Positions 1 through 7,900 of a stretch of DNA of 36,874 bases are shown here, one piece after another. Positions within the stretch are counted from its first letter, which is position 1; each line of letters starts with the position of its first letter. The notes under the pieces were generated by a model. That model did not search any database. It saw only the letters and a program-made list of their open reading frames with translations, and was not told the DNA's origin. The translations under genes and the position numbers were made by a program. Origin of the DNA: Permianibacter sp046297695 (lineage in GTDB: Bacteria > Pseudomonadota > Gammaproteobacteria > Enterobacterales > Permianibacteraceae); the NCBI GenBank assembly GCA_046297695.1, contig JBKBHF010000042.1:1-36874 (forward strand), read 5' to 3'.

Positions 1-83
1 AATTTTGCGACGGGATCAGAACCTGCTGCGCTGCCTGACAAATTGGAACGCTAAGCCTTGCGTCATCAGTTCGTCGAAATAAG

Positions 84-158
84 TGGCAGGGGTAGAAGGA
101 TTCGAACCTCCGAATGGCGGGATCAAAACCCGCTGCCTTACCGCTTGGCGATACCCCT
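84..158 (-). tRNA. tRNA-Gln (anticodon TTG)
   Basis: Read on the minus strand, this 75-nt stretch folds as a complete tRNA: the acceptor strands AGGGGTA and TACCCCT pair perfectly, the T arm carries GGTTCGAATCC, and CCA is encoded at the 3' end after a G discriminator. The anticodon loop TTTTGAT gives anticodon TTG, read as glutamine. It lies 44 nt downstream of ispE on the same strand, the usual lolB-ispE-tRNA-Gln order of gammaproteobacteria, where prs commonly follows. That next gene would lie outside the window to the left. Co-transcription with ispE is plausible but not shown. Confidence 0.96.
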
Positions 159-202
159 ACCGAAACTGTTTTCTCGCGGCCAAACAGCGCCGAGCGCCGT
201 TT

Positions 203-1054
203 TCATTTCAATTCATACAGCGCAGAGCGCGGTATGCCGCGGGCAACGAAACCGGGCGCCAGATCGGCGCAAGCGTCAAGCAGGTGCTGCGCATGGGTTT
301 CGTCGCGGGCCAACGCGAACACCGAACTTCCGGTGCCAGTCATGCGCGTTGGCGCCAAATTCTGCAGTCGCTCGATGAGCGTGTTCACCGCCGGATACAG
401 CGTGCGAACCAAGGGTTCGCAGTCATTGCGGGTTTGTTCAAACCAGCCCCGGTCGGCGAGGGCGCGTATTGTGCAGGGGCGAGTGTCACGTGTCAACGCT
501 GGGTGCCGGAAAATCTCGGCAGTTGGCACCGCCACCGGCGGTGTAAAAACGACGAACCATTGCGACGGCATTTGCACGGCGGTCAGGGCTTCGCCAATGC
601 CGGTCGCGTAGGCCGTTTCCGCCCGGACAAACACCGGTACGTCGGCTCCGAGCCGAAGCCCGATGGTCGCCAGGGTGTCGACCGTCAAGCCGAGCTGCCA
701 GAGCTGGTTCAGTGCGCGCAAGGTGGTTGCCGCATTTGAGGAGCCGCCACCGAGTCCGCCGCCCATCGGAATGCGCTTTTCCAACTGCATGTCAACGCCG
801 AGTCGGCAGCCGGTTTCGGCCTGCAGGGCGCGGGCGGCGCGCACCACCAGATTGCTCTCAAACGGCACGCCGGCCAGCTCGGGGTGCAGGGTAATAACGC
901 CATCGTCACGGCGACGGAACTGCATGGTGTCGCCGTAATCCAGCAGCTGGAACACGGTTTCGAGCAGGTGATAGCCATCGTCCCGGCGGCCGGTGATGTG
1001 CAGGAACAGGTTCAGTTTGGCCGGCGCCGGCAGCGACAGGGAGGTGACGGTCAT
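203..1054 (-). CDS. ispE: 4-diphosphocytidyl-2-C-methyl-D-erythritol kinase
   Basis: IspE phosphorylates CDP-methylerythritol with ATP in the non-mevalonate isoprenoid pathway in the cytoplasm. The protein starts with the GHMP-kinase N-terminal pattern (PAPAKLNLFLHITGRRDDGYH, residues about 10-29) and has the glycine-rich ATP loop IPMGGGLGGGSSNAAT at about 95-110. The ATG at 1054 gives 283 residues, the usual IspE length. An in-frame GTG-like extension to 1087 would overlap lolB and add 11 unrelated residues, so 1054 is preferred, although its ribosome-binding site is weak. The gene starts 20 nt after the lolB stop and is probably translated from the same transcript. Confidence 0.97.
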   Translation of the reverse strand: MTVTSLSLPAPAKLNLFLHITGRRDDGYHLLETVFQLLDYGDTMQFRRRDDGVITLHPELAGVPFESNLVVRAARALQAETGCRLGVDMQLEKRIPMGGGLGGGSSNAATTLRALNQLWQLGLTVDTLATIGLRLGADVPVFVRAETAYATGIGEALTAVQMPSQWFVVFTPPVAVPTAEIFRHPALTRDTRPCTIRALADRGWFEQTRNDCEPLVRTLYPAVNTLIERLQNLAPTRMTGTGSSVFALARDETHAQHLLDACADLAPGFVARGIPRSALYELK

Positions 1055-1074
1055 GGTCGTTTCGGAGTAGGGGC

Positions 1075-1662
1075 TTACAACTGCCAATCGTACAGGGCGA
1101 GTTTCAAACTCAGGTTTTCATGCCGGGCTTCCAGGCGTTTGGGCAGCCACAGTCCGTTGACTTCCTGCCAGGCGAAATAGTCGACTTGCCAGCCGTCCGC
1201 GATCAGCTGCTTGACCCGGCCTTCCTCGTCACGTGCCCGGACCACGGTATCGGGCCCGGCCAAGCCGCGCACCCACCAGCGCAGCCGTTCAACCGGCAAC
1301 TGCCAGCCGAAATGGTCGCGCAGCAGCGATTCGACGTCGCTGCTGGCGAGCGGCGGCTGATCTGGCAATTCCAGCAGGGCGTGAGCCGGGCTGCCGGTCA
1401 GCCGGGCCCGGGTTTCGCCGAGCGGCCCGGTCAGTTCGAACCGGAATTCGGTCGGCGATTGCTGCCAATCGAGGCCGGCGGAGAAGCCCTCGTCGCCACG
1501 TCTCAATGCGATCCGGCCATCCAGCTGCCAGTGGGTGAGCGCACTGATGGCGGCTTCCTGTTCCGACAGTGCTCGCAATGGCTGTCGCGGCCCGGTACAG
1601 CCGGCAAAGGCGAGTACGGCGATTATCGGCAAGAGCCATTGAAGTGAGCGAACACTTCTCAT
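1075..1662 (-). CDS. lolB: Outer-membrane lipoprotein receptor LolB
   Basis: LolB is the outer-membrane acceptor that takes lipoproteins from the periplasmic carrier LolA and inserts them into the inner leaflet of the outer membrane. The 195-residue protein has a signal peptide ending in LAFAGC, with the lipidated cysteine at residue 22. The residue after Cys is Thr, not Asp, as expected for outer-membrane sorting. Family features include HWQLDGRIAL near residue 45, RWWVRGLAGP near 130 and WQVDYFAWQ near 157. Phe at position -3 of the lipobox is less common than Leu or Val but tolerated. Its start overlaps the upstream lipoprotein gene by 4 nt (ATGA type), and ispE follows. Confidence 0.95.
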   Translation of the reverse strand: MRSVRSLQWLLPIIAVLAFAGCTGPRQPLRALSEQEAAISALTHWQLDGRIALRRGDEGFSAGLDWQQSPTEFRFELTGPLGETRARLTGSPAHALLELPDQPPLASSDVESLLRDHFGWQLPVERLRWWVRGLAGPDTVVRARDEEGRVKQLIADGWQVDYFAWQEVNGLWLPKRLEARHENLSLKLALYDWQL

Positions 1663-3695
1663 TTCAGGCGCTCAGTAACGGACTTCAGCGCCTTGCTACC
1701 GGGGCTCTGTTCCAGCGCATCACGCCAGATCTGGCGGGCCTTTTTCTTTTCGCCAAGCTTGTACAACACTTCGCCGTAATGGGCGGCGATCTCGGCCTCC
1801 GGTTCCAGCGCGTAAGCACGTGCCAGCCAGTCACGGGCCTGATCCAACTGACCGCGGCGATAAAGCACCCAGCCCATGCTGTCCATGACCGCCGCACTGG
1901 TCGGGCGGACCCGCAGCGCGCGCTGGATCAGGTCGTAGGCTTCATCGAGCTGGCGGTTCCGATCGGCCAGTGTGTAGCCGAGCGCATTCTGGGCGTCGGC
2001 ATGGTTGGGCGACAGCGCGAGGATACGGCGCAGATCGGCTTCGGTACGGTCGGCCTGACCTAGCGGCTCGGCGAGCAGGGCCCGGGTGTAGAGCAGCTCC
2101 AGATCATCAGGCTGCTGGCGGAGCTCGTCATCGACCACGGCGAACGCTTCCGCTTGCAGGCCCTGGTCCTGCAGCAGGTTTGCCGCGGTAAGCGCCCACT
2201 TCTTTCTTTCTTCAGTATTGGTGGGGAAGCGTTCGACGAGTGCGGCCCGCCGTGCGGCCGGATCAGCGTTGCCGAAGCTGGCGACAAGCAAGGCTGGTTC
2301 CGGCTGTTGCCGCAGGTTTTCCGGTTCGGCGGCGAACAAGGCCTTGGCTTCGTCGAGCCGGTTGGCTTTTTGCAGAACCGTCAGCTGCTCGACCAGCAGC
2401 CGGGTTTGCTGCTGGAGCAGGGTGTCCGCATCGCCGGCCTCCATGCTGGCCAGCGCATCACGGGCAGCAGCGAGGTGCTGCAGTGCCTCGTCATGGCGGC
2501 CGCGTCGGCTCAGCAATTCGGCGCGTGCCCGCTGGGCCGGCAGGTATTGGTTGTCGGTCGCCCGGATCCGGTCGTAACAAGCCAGTGCCGCCGCCTCTTG
2601 CTTTAAGCGCTCGGCTGCCTGGGCGCAGAGCCAACCGGCGGGGCCGGTCTGTTCGCCGGCTTCGACCCGGGCCTGCAGCCGTGGCAGCGCTTCGGCCATG
2701 CGCCCGGCCATGAACAGGCTGACCGAATACAGGTAATTGGCTTCGCTGTCGGCCGCGTCCTTGGCAGGTTTTTCCAGCACCGTGACGGCTTCCGGAAAAC
2801 GGCCCTGACTGTACAGGGTACGACCATAGGCCAGTGCCAGATCGCGGTTGCCGGGGTGCTGACGCAGGCTGTCCTGCAGCAGCAGCAGCGCCGCTTCCGG
2901 ATCGCGGTTGCTGAGCAATTCGGCCTTTACCAGCACGGCCCGCAGGTAGTCCGGGGCTTCGTCGATGGCGCGATCAAGCAGGGCCAGGGCGTAGGGCACA
3001 TCGCCAAAATGCTGGGCTTGCACGGCTGCCGCCAGCATCAGCCATTCCGGATTCGGGTGGCGATGGCTCAGCTCGGTCAACAGGGGCAGGCTGGCGGGAC
3101 CGGCGGCACGGGTGAACTTGCCGAGCAGGCTGAGCTGGCTGTCTTCCTCGCTGCCGACCATGCCGAGCGCCTGCTCCAGGGTCAGCAGCGACGCTTCGGT
3201 CTGTTCGTTCTGAAACTGTGCCAGCGCCAATGCCATCCGGGCTTCCGGATTGGTCGGTTCCAACGCGGCCAACAAGCTGGCGGCACGCAAGGTGGCGGCC
3301 GCATCCCGCTGCTTCAGCGCCAGGCCAAAGGCCTGCCGGGCCAGGCTGACATCGCGGCTTGCTTCGGCGGCGGCCAGCACATTGCTGAGGGCGATCTGTT
3401 GTTCACCACGCTGCTGCGCCAACTGGCCCAGCAGCACTTGGTAATAGGTCTGCGACTGCTCGAAGGCATTGCCCGCGGTCGCGCTGTCCTGACCGGCCGC
3501 GCCGGTCTGCTCGTCGGACGCGCGCGGGCTGTCGACGGCTGATGCGCTGTCGTTGCGCGCGGCAGTGGGGGCCGTGTGCTGACAGCCGGCCAGCAACAGC
3601 AGCACGCTGGCGGCAACGACAGCGTGCGGGCGGTGTGGTGTCGATTTCGGAGCCAATGCCCGGCCCGAGGGGCCGGTGAAACGCAATGCGGGCAT
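1659..3695 (-). CDS. TPR-repeat outer-membrane lipoprotein, LbcA-like
   Basis: This 678-residue protein has a lipoprotein signal (LLLLAGCQH, Cys at residue 38, Gln at +2, so outer membrane) and then an almost all-helical chain with many tetratricopeptide-like pairs. The clearest are in the last third (NAQNALGYTLADRN, MDSMGWVLYRRGQLDQA, YGEVLYKLGEKKKA). Gene position immediately upstream of lolB matches Pseudomonas aeruginosa LbcA, a TPR lipoprotein that activates the C-terminal processing protease CtpA against cell-wall hydrolases. That equivalence is inferred from position and architecture only. The ATG at 3695 has CAGGA nine bases upstream, and no alternative start precedes the lipobox. It is somewhat longer than LbcA. 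Confidence 0.85.
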   Translation of the reverse strand: MPALRFTGPSGRALAPKSTPHRPHAVVAASVLLLLAGCQHTAPTAARNDSASAVDSPRASDEQTGAAGQDSATAGNAFEQSQTYYQVLLGQLAQQRGEQQIALSNVLAAAEASRDVSLARQAFGLALKQRDAAATLRAASLLAALEPTNPEARMALALAQFQNEQTEASLLTLEQALGMVGSEEDSQLSLLGKFTRAAGPASLPLLTELSHRHPNPEWLMLAAAVQAQHFGDVPYALALLDRAIDEAPDYLRAVLVKAELLSNRDPEAALLLLQDSLRQHPGNRDLALAYGRTLYSQGRFPEAVTVLEKPAKDAADSEANYLYSVSLFMAGRMAEALPRLQARVEAGEQTGPAGWLCAQAAERLKQEAAALACYDRIRATDNQYLPAQRARAELLSRRGRHDEALQHLAAARDALASMEAGDADTLLQQQTRLLVEQLTVLQKANRLDEAKALFAAEPENLRQQPEPALLVASFGNADPAARRAALVERFPTNTEERKKWALTAANLLQDQGLQAEAFAVVDDELRQQPDDLELLYTRALLAEPLGQADRTEADLRRILALSPNHADAQNALGYTLADRNRQLDEAYDLIQRALRVRPTSAAVMDSMGWVLYRRGQLDQARDWLARAYALEPEAEIAAHYGEVLYKLGEKKKARQIWRDALEQSPGSKALKSVTERLK

Positions 3696-3734
3696 GTTCT
3701 ACATCCTGAACCGGGCGTCAGCGCCGGGGTTGTC

Positions 3735-3765
3735 ACTATACCGAAGACCGGCCATCGCCCGACAA
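3735..3765 (-). promoter_or_regulatory. Candidate sigma70 promoter for the lipoprotein-lolB-ispE transcript
   Basis: On the minus strand TTGTCG (3765-3760) is followed after 19 nt by TATAGT (3740-3735), about 40 nt upstream of the lipoprotein ATG. The -10 is good, but the spacer is longer than the optimum, so this is a tentative call. It lies in the divergent region shared with hemA. Confidence 0.4.
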
Positions 3766-3807
3766 CCGTTGTGTTGGTCGTCGTGCAATCAAACCTTGGC
3801 CGCGGGG

Positions 3808-3836
3808 CACGGTGCTAGCAGGCTCGGTGCTACAAT
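3808..3836 (+). promoter_or_regulatory. Candidate hemA promoter
   Basis: TACAAT at 3831-3836 is a good -10 hexamer about 35 nt upstream of the hemA ATG. The hexamer 17 nt before it (CACGGT) is a poor -35. The site would need either an activator or another -35 to be a strong promoter. Confidence 0.3.
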
Positions 3837-3870
3837 GCGCGCCGCGCTTGCCGGGGGTTAACGCAAACGA

Positions 3871-5142
3871 ATGAGTGTCTTTGCGATCGGAATCAATCAC
3901 GTTACTGCTCCGGTGGCGATCCGTGATCGGCTGGCGTTTCCGCCCGATGTCATGCCCGAGGCGCTGCGCGAGCTGGCCAGTCAGGCCAATCAGCCGGAAG
4001 CAGCCATCCTGTCGACCTGCAACCGGGTTGAACTGTATCTGTCCGGTGATATCGAGCCGGATATGATCACTTCATGGCTGCAACAACACCGCCGCATCAG
4101 TGCCGACGATCTGCAGCGCAGCCTCTACATCAAGCGCGATGCCGAGGCCATTCGTCATGTCATGCGCGTGGCCTGCGGGCTCGACTCGATGGTGCTCGGC
4201 GAGCCGCAGATTCTCGGGCAGCTCAAGGACGCCTTTGCCGCGGCCCAGGCAGCCGGCAGCTTGGGCCAGCAACTCTCGCGTTTGTTCCAGCAAAGTTTTG
4301 CCGTTGCCAAACAGGTGCGTACCGACACCGCCATTGGCCAGTCAGCGGTCAGCGTCGCCTACGCCGCAGTCCAGCTTGCCAAACGCATTTTTACCGACCT
4401 GTCGAAAACCACGGTGTTGTTCATCGGCGCCGGTGAAACCGTGCAACTGGCCGCGCAGCATCTGGTGCAGCCGGGCGCGACCAAGGTGATCGTCGCCAAC
4501 CGCACGGTGGCGCGCGCCGAAGAGCTGGCGAGTCTGTACGGCGGCGAAGCGGTGCCGCTGGCGGAACTGCCAAACGTGCTGCCGCGCGCTGACATCGTCA
4601 TCAGTTCGACCGCGAGCCCATTGCCAATCTTGGGCAAGGGCCTGGTTGAAAGCGCGATCAAGAAGCGCAAGCACAAACCAATCTTCATGGTCGATCTGGC
4701 GGTGCCGCGCGACATCGAACCGGAAGTGGCCGAACTCGATGACGTGTTCCTGTATACCGTCGACGATCTGACGAACGTGGTGCAGGAAAACCTGAAAGCG
4801 CGCCAGGAAGCGGCGGTGCAGGCCGAGCAAATCATCGCCGAGCAGGTCGAGCAGTTTCTGGCCTGGCAGCGCGAGCGCGATGCCGCCGGCACCATCCGCG
4901 ATTTGCGCGACAACTGGCAACAGATCCAGAACCAGGAACTTGAGCGCGCCATGCAGCGGCTCAGCGCTGGTGAGGACCCGGCCGAGGTGCTGAAGCAATT
5001 TGGCCACCGGCTCGGCAACAAATTCCTGCACGCACCCAGTGAGCGGCTGCGTGCCGATGCCGCCGCCGGCCGCAGCCACAGTCTCGATGCGGTTCGGCGC
5101 CTGTTTGATCTGGATGCCGCTGCCAACAAAGCGAACGAATGA
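3871..5142 (+). CDS. hemA: Glutamyl-tRNA reductase
   Basis: HemA reduces glutamyl-tRNA(Glu) to glutamate-1-semialdehyde with NADPH, the first committed step of C5-pathway tetrapyrrole synthesis. At 423 residues it has normal length. The catalytic cysteine is Cys50 in ILSTCNRVELYL. The substrate-domain motif VLGEPQILGQLKDAF is at about 108-122, the NADPH-binding loop FIGAGETVQL at about 184-193, and the C-terminal helical dimerisation domain ends near RRLFDLDA. It leads the plus-strand hemA-prfA-prmC-moeB run and is divergent from the lolB operon. No strong Shine-Dalgarno sequence sits immediately before the ATG; a G-rich stretch lies about 14 nt upstream. Confidence 0.98.
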   Translation: MSVFAIGINHVTAPVAIRDRLAFPPDVMPEALRELASQANQPEAAILSTCNRVELYLSGDIEPDMITSWLQQHRRISADDLQRSLYIKRDAEAIRHVMRVACGLDSMVLGEPQILGQLKDAFAAAQAAGSLGQQLSRLFQQSFAVAKQVRTDTAIGQSAVSVAYAAVQLAKRIFTDLSKTTVLFIGAGETVQLAAQHLVQPGATKVIVANRTVARAEELASLYGGEAVPLAELPNVLPRADIVISSTASPLPILGKGLVESAIKKRKHKPIFMVDLAVPRDIEPEVAELDDVFLYTVDDLTNVVQENLKARQEAAVQAEQIIAEQVEQFLAWQRERDAAGTIRDLRDNWQQIQNQELERAMQRLSAGEDPAEVLKQFGHRLGNKFLHAPSERLRADAAAGRSHSLDAVRRLFDLDAAANKANE

Positions 5143-5155
5143 ACTTCTTGCGCCA

Positions 5156-6244
5156 ATGAAAAACTCCGTCGAACGCAAATTGCAGGCGCTGGTCGAGCGC
5201 CATCAGGAACTGGCGGCCTTGTTGGCCGATCCGGCGGTGGTCGGTGACAGCAACAAATTCCGTGAGCTGTCCAAGGAATATGCCCAGCTCGAACCGGTGG
5301 TGACCGGGTTCAATGACTGGCAGCAGGCGGTGGCGGCGCTCGCCGATACCGAAAAAATGCTGACCGACAGCGATGCCGAGCTGCGTGAACTGGCGCGGGA
5401 AGAGTTGCCGGGGGCGAAAACGGCGGTCGAGCAGCTTGAGCTCAATCTGCAGAAGTTGCTGCTGCCGAAAGATCCGAACGACGAGCGCAACGTCTATCTG
5501 GAAATCCGCGCCGGCACCGGCGGAGATGAAGCAGCGATTTTTGCTGGCGATTTGTTCCGGATGTACAGCAAGTACGCCGACCGCAAACGCTGGCAGGTCG
5601 AGATCATATCCGAGTCGCCGGGTGAGCACGGCGGCTACAAGGAAGTGATTGCCCGGATCATCGGTCAGGGGGTCTATTCGCGGCTCAAGTTCGAGTCCGG
5701 CGCGCACCGGGTGCAGCGGGTGCCGGCGACCGAGTCGCAGGGTCGTGTCCATACTTCGGCGGCCACGGTCGCGATTCTGCCGGAAGCCGATGAAGTCGGT
5801 GATGTCGATATCAATCCGGCCGATCTGAAAGTCGATACCTATCGCTCGTCCGGCGCCGGCGGCCAGCACGTCAACAAGACCGAATCGGCAATCCGCATCA
5901 CCCATTTGCCGAGCGGCATCGTGGTCGAGTGTCAGGACGAACGCTCGCAGCACAAGAACCGCGCCAAGGCGATGTCGCTGCTGGCGTCGAAACTGCTTGC
6001 CGCCGAGCAGGAGAAAGCGCAGGCCGCGCAAGCGCAGGAGCGCCGGCTGCAAGTCGGCACCGGCGATCGCTCCGAACGCATCCGCACCTACAATTTTCCG
6101 CAGGGGAGGCTGACCGATCACCGGGTCAACCTGACGCTGTATTCGCTGACCGATATCGTCGAGGGCGATCTCGATCCGGTCATCGAACCGCTGGTCAATG
6201 AATACCAGGCCGATCAACTGGCCGCACTGGCGCAAGGAAACTGA
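5156..6244 (+). CDS. prfA: Peptide chain release factor 1
   Basis: RF1 recognises UAA and UAG stop codons in the ribosomal A site and triggers peptidyl-tRNA hydrolysis. The 362-residue protein has the RF1 codon-recognition tripeptide PAT at residues 190-192 (within QRVPATESQGRVHTSA) and the catalytic GGQ at 235-237 (SGAGGQHVNKTESAIRITH). PAT rather than SPF at the recognition site separates it from RF2. The start is the ATG 13 nt after the hemA stop; the frame is open further upstream inside hemA, but that part has no RF homology. The next gene encodes the enzyme that methylates the GGQ glutamine. Confidence 0.98.
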   Translation: MKNSVERKLQALVERHQELAALLADPAVVGDSNKFRELSKEYAQLEPVVTGFNDWQQAVAALADTEKMLTDSDAELRELAREELPGAKTAVEQLELNLQKLLLPKDPNDERNVYLEIRAGTGGDEAAIFAGDLFRMYSKYADRKRWQVEIISESPGEHGGYKEVIARIIGQGVYSRLKFESGAHRVQRVPATESQGRVHTSAATVAILPEADEVGDVDINPADLKVDTYRSSGAGGQHVNKTESAIRITHLPSGIVVECQDERSQHKNRAKAMSLLASKLLAAEQEKAQAAQAQERRLQVGTGDRSERIRTYNFPQGRLTDHRVNLTLYSLTDIVEGDLDPVIEPLVNEYQADQLAALAQGN

Positions 6245-6245
6245 C

Positions 6246-7085
6246 ATGGATATTTCCGGTGCGTTGAAACAGGCAGAGCAGGTTTTGGCACCGGTCAGCG
6301 ACAGCGCGCGACGCGATGCCGAAGTGCTGCTGTGCCATGTCCTGAATCAGTCGCTCACTTACTTGCGCACCTGGCCGGAGCGCGAATTGTCCGGCGTGCA
6401 GCAAGCGGCGTTTGATGAACTGATCCGCAAACGCCAGCTTGGCGAGCCGGTCGCCTATCTGACCGGCGAGCGCGAGTTCTGGTCGATGCCGTTTCTGGTC
6501 ACCAGCGATACCCTGATCCCACGACCGGAAACCGAGTTGCTGGTCGAGCAAACCCTGGCGCGCTTGCCGGCCGACCAGCCGCAAGTGGTGGTCGATCTCG
6601 GCACCGGCAGCGGCGCGATTGCGCTGGCGCTGGCAAAAGAGCGGCCGCAGTGGCAACTGACCGCGACCGATGCCAGTTTTGCCGCGCTGCGTATCGCGGA
6701 AAAAAATGCCCGCCGGCTCAAGCTCGACAATGTCCATTTTGAATACGGCTCGTGGTATGCCCCGCTAGCCGGACAGCGCTTCGCTGCCATCGTCAGCAAT
6801 CCGCCCTATGTCGCCGATCGGGATCCGCATCTGAGCCAGGGCGATGTCCGGTTCGAGCCAAACTCGGCGCTGGTCTCGGGTGATGATGGTCTGGATGACA
6901 TCCGTCAGATCGTGGCCGGTGCGCCGGCGCATCTGTTGCCGCAGGGCTGGCTGTTGCTGGAGCACGGTTACGATCAGGGTGAGCCGGTGGCAGCGCTGCT
7001 GCGCCAGCACGGCTTCGGCGCGGTCGAAACGCTGCGCGATCTGGCCGGCCAGCCACGCGTGACCCTGGGACAACTGCCCGCATGA
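6246..7085 (+). CDS. prmC: Release factor glutamine methyltransferase PrmC
   Basis: PrmC (HemK) uses S-adenosylmethionine to methylate the glutamine of the GGQ motif in RF1 and RF2. The 279-residue protein has the N-terminal helical release-factor-binding region, the proline-rich TLIPRPETELLVE at about 91-103, the SAM-binding loop VVDLGTGSGAIALALA at about 114-129, and the catalytic/substrate motif SNPPYV near 183. The ATG lies one base after the prfA stop, and its own stop overlaps the moeB start by ATGA. This is consistent with translational coupling of the enzyme to its substrate. Confidence 0.97.
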   Translation: MDISGALKQAEQVLAPVSDSARRDAEVLLCHVLNQSLTYLRTWPERELSGVQQAAFDELIRKRQLGEPVAYLTGEREFWSMPFLVTSDTLIPRPETELLVEQTLARLPADQPQVVVDLGTGSGAIALALAKERPQWQLTATDASFAALRIAEKNARRLKLDNVHFEYGSWYAPLAGQRFAAIVSNPPYVADRDPHLSQGDVRFEPNSALVSGDDGLDDIRQIVAGAPAHLLPQGWLLLEHGYDQGEPVAALLRQHGFGAVETLRDLAGQPRVTLGQLPA

Positions 7086-7858
7086 ACGAGATCGAATTTT
7101 CCGACGACGAACTGCTGCGCTACAGCCGGCATATCTTGTTGCCGCAGATCGATATTGCCGGCCAGCACCGGTTGCGTGCCAGTCAGGCGCTGATTGTCGG
7201 TGCCGGTGGGCTCGGCTGCCCGGTCGCGTTGTATCTGGCGGCCGCCGGCGTCGGCACGATCACCGTCGCCGATGGCGACAAGGTCGAGCTCTCCAATCTG
7301 CAGCGGCAAATCGGTCACCAGACCGATGCCATCGGCGCATACAAATCCGACTCGCTGGCCGCGCGGATGCGGGCGCTTGATCCCGCCGTGCAGGTGCAGC
7401 CGTATAAGCACTGGCTCGACGAGGACAATGTCGATGCGCTGGTCAGCGCCGCCGACGTGGTGCTCGATTGCAGCGACAATTTCGCCACCCGCTTTCTGCT
7501 CAACGCCGCCTGCGTCCGGTTCGGCAAACCGTTGGTGTCGGGTGCGGCGATACGCGGCGAGGGGCAATTGGCGGTGTTCGTCAACAACGGCGATCGCGCG
7601 CAAGCATTCCCGTGTTATGCCTGCCTGTTTCCGGACGGCATCGAGGAAGGTGAGACCTGCGCCCAGGCCGGCGTGTTGGCACCACTGGTCGGCGTGATCG
7701 GCTCACTGCAAGCGGTGGAAGCGATCAAATTATTGACCGGCCAGCACGACGGCAAGCCGCGGCTGACGGTGTACGACGCCTGGCGTGGCCAGTGGCGGCA
7801 GTTGTATCTGGAGCGCGATCCGGACTGTCGCGTTTGCGGGACGCACACGCGCGACTGA
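7082..7858 (+). CDS. moeB: Molybdopterin-synthase adenylyltransferase MoeB (ThiF/HesA family)
   Basis: This E1-like enzyme adenylates the C-terminal glycine of a ubiquitin-like sulfur carrier; in E. coli MoeB this activates MoaD for molybdopterin synthesis. The 258-residue protein has the ATP-binding GAGGLGCP loop at 40-47, DGDKVELSNLQRQ near 66, CSDNFATR near 131, and two Zn-binding Cys pairs (CYACL near 178 and CRVCG near the C-terminus). GETCAQAGVLAPLVG holds the conserved cysteine region. No other molybdopterin gene is nearby, so a role as ThiF partner cannot be excluded. The position after prmC matches many gammaproteobacteria. Confidence 0.88.
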   Translation: MNEIEFSDDELLRYSRHILLPQIDIAGQHRLRASQALIVGAGGLGCPVALYLAAAGVGTITVADGDKVELSNLQRQIGHQTDAIGAYKSDSLAARMRALDPAVQVQPYKHWLDEDNVDALVSAADVVLDCSDNFATRFLLNAACVRFGKPLVSGAAIRGEGQLAVFVNNGDRAQAFPCYACLFPDGIEEGETCAQAGVLAPLVGVIGSLQAVEAIKLLTGQHDGKPRLTVYDAWRGQWRQLYLERDPDCRVCGTHTRD

Positions 7859-7900
7859 GAAGGTACCCAGTATTCTTTTTCAACTTTGTGGAACGGCAAC

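Noticed and set aside
4961..6247. 428-codon open frame opposite prfA
   Set aside because: It lies antisense to a well-supported release-factor gene in GC-rich DNA, where long antisense frames are common, and shows no domain pattern.
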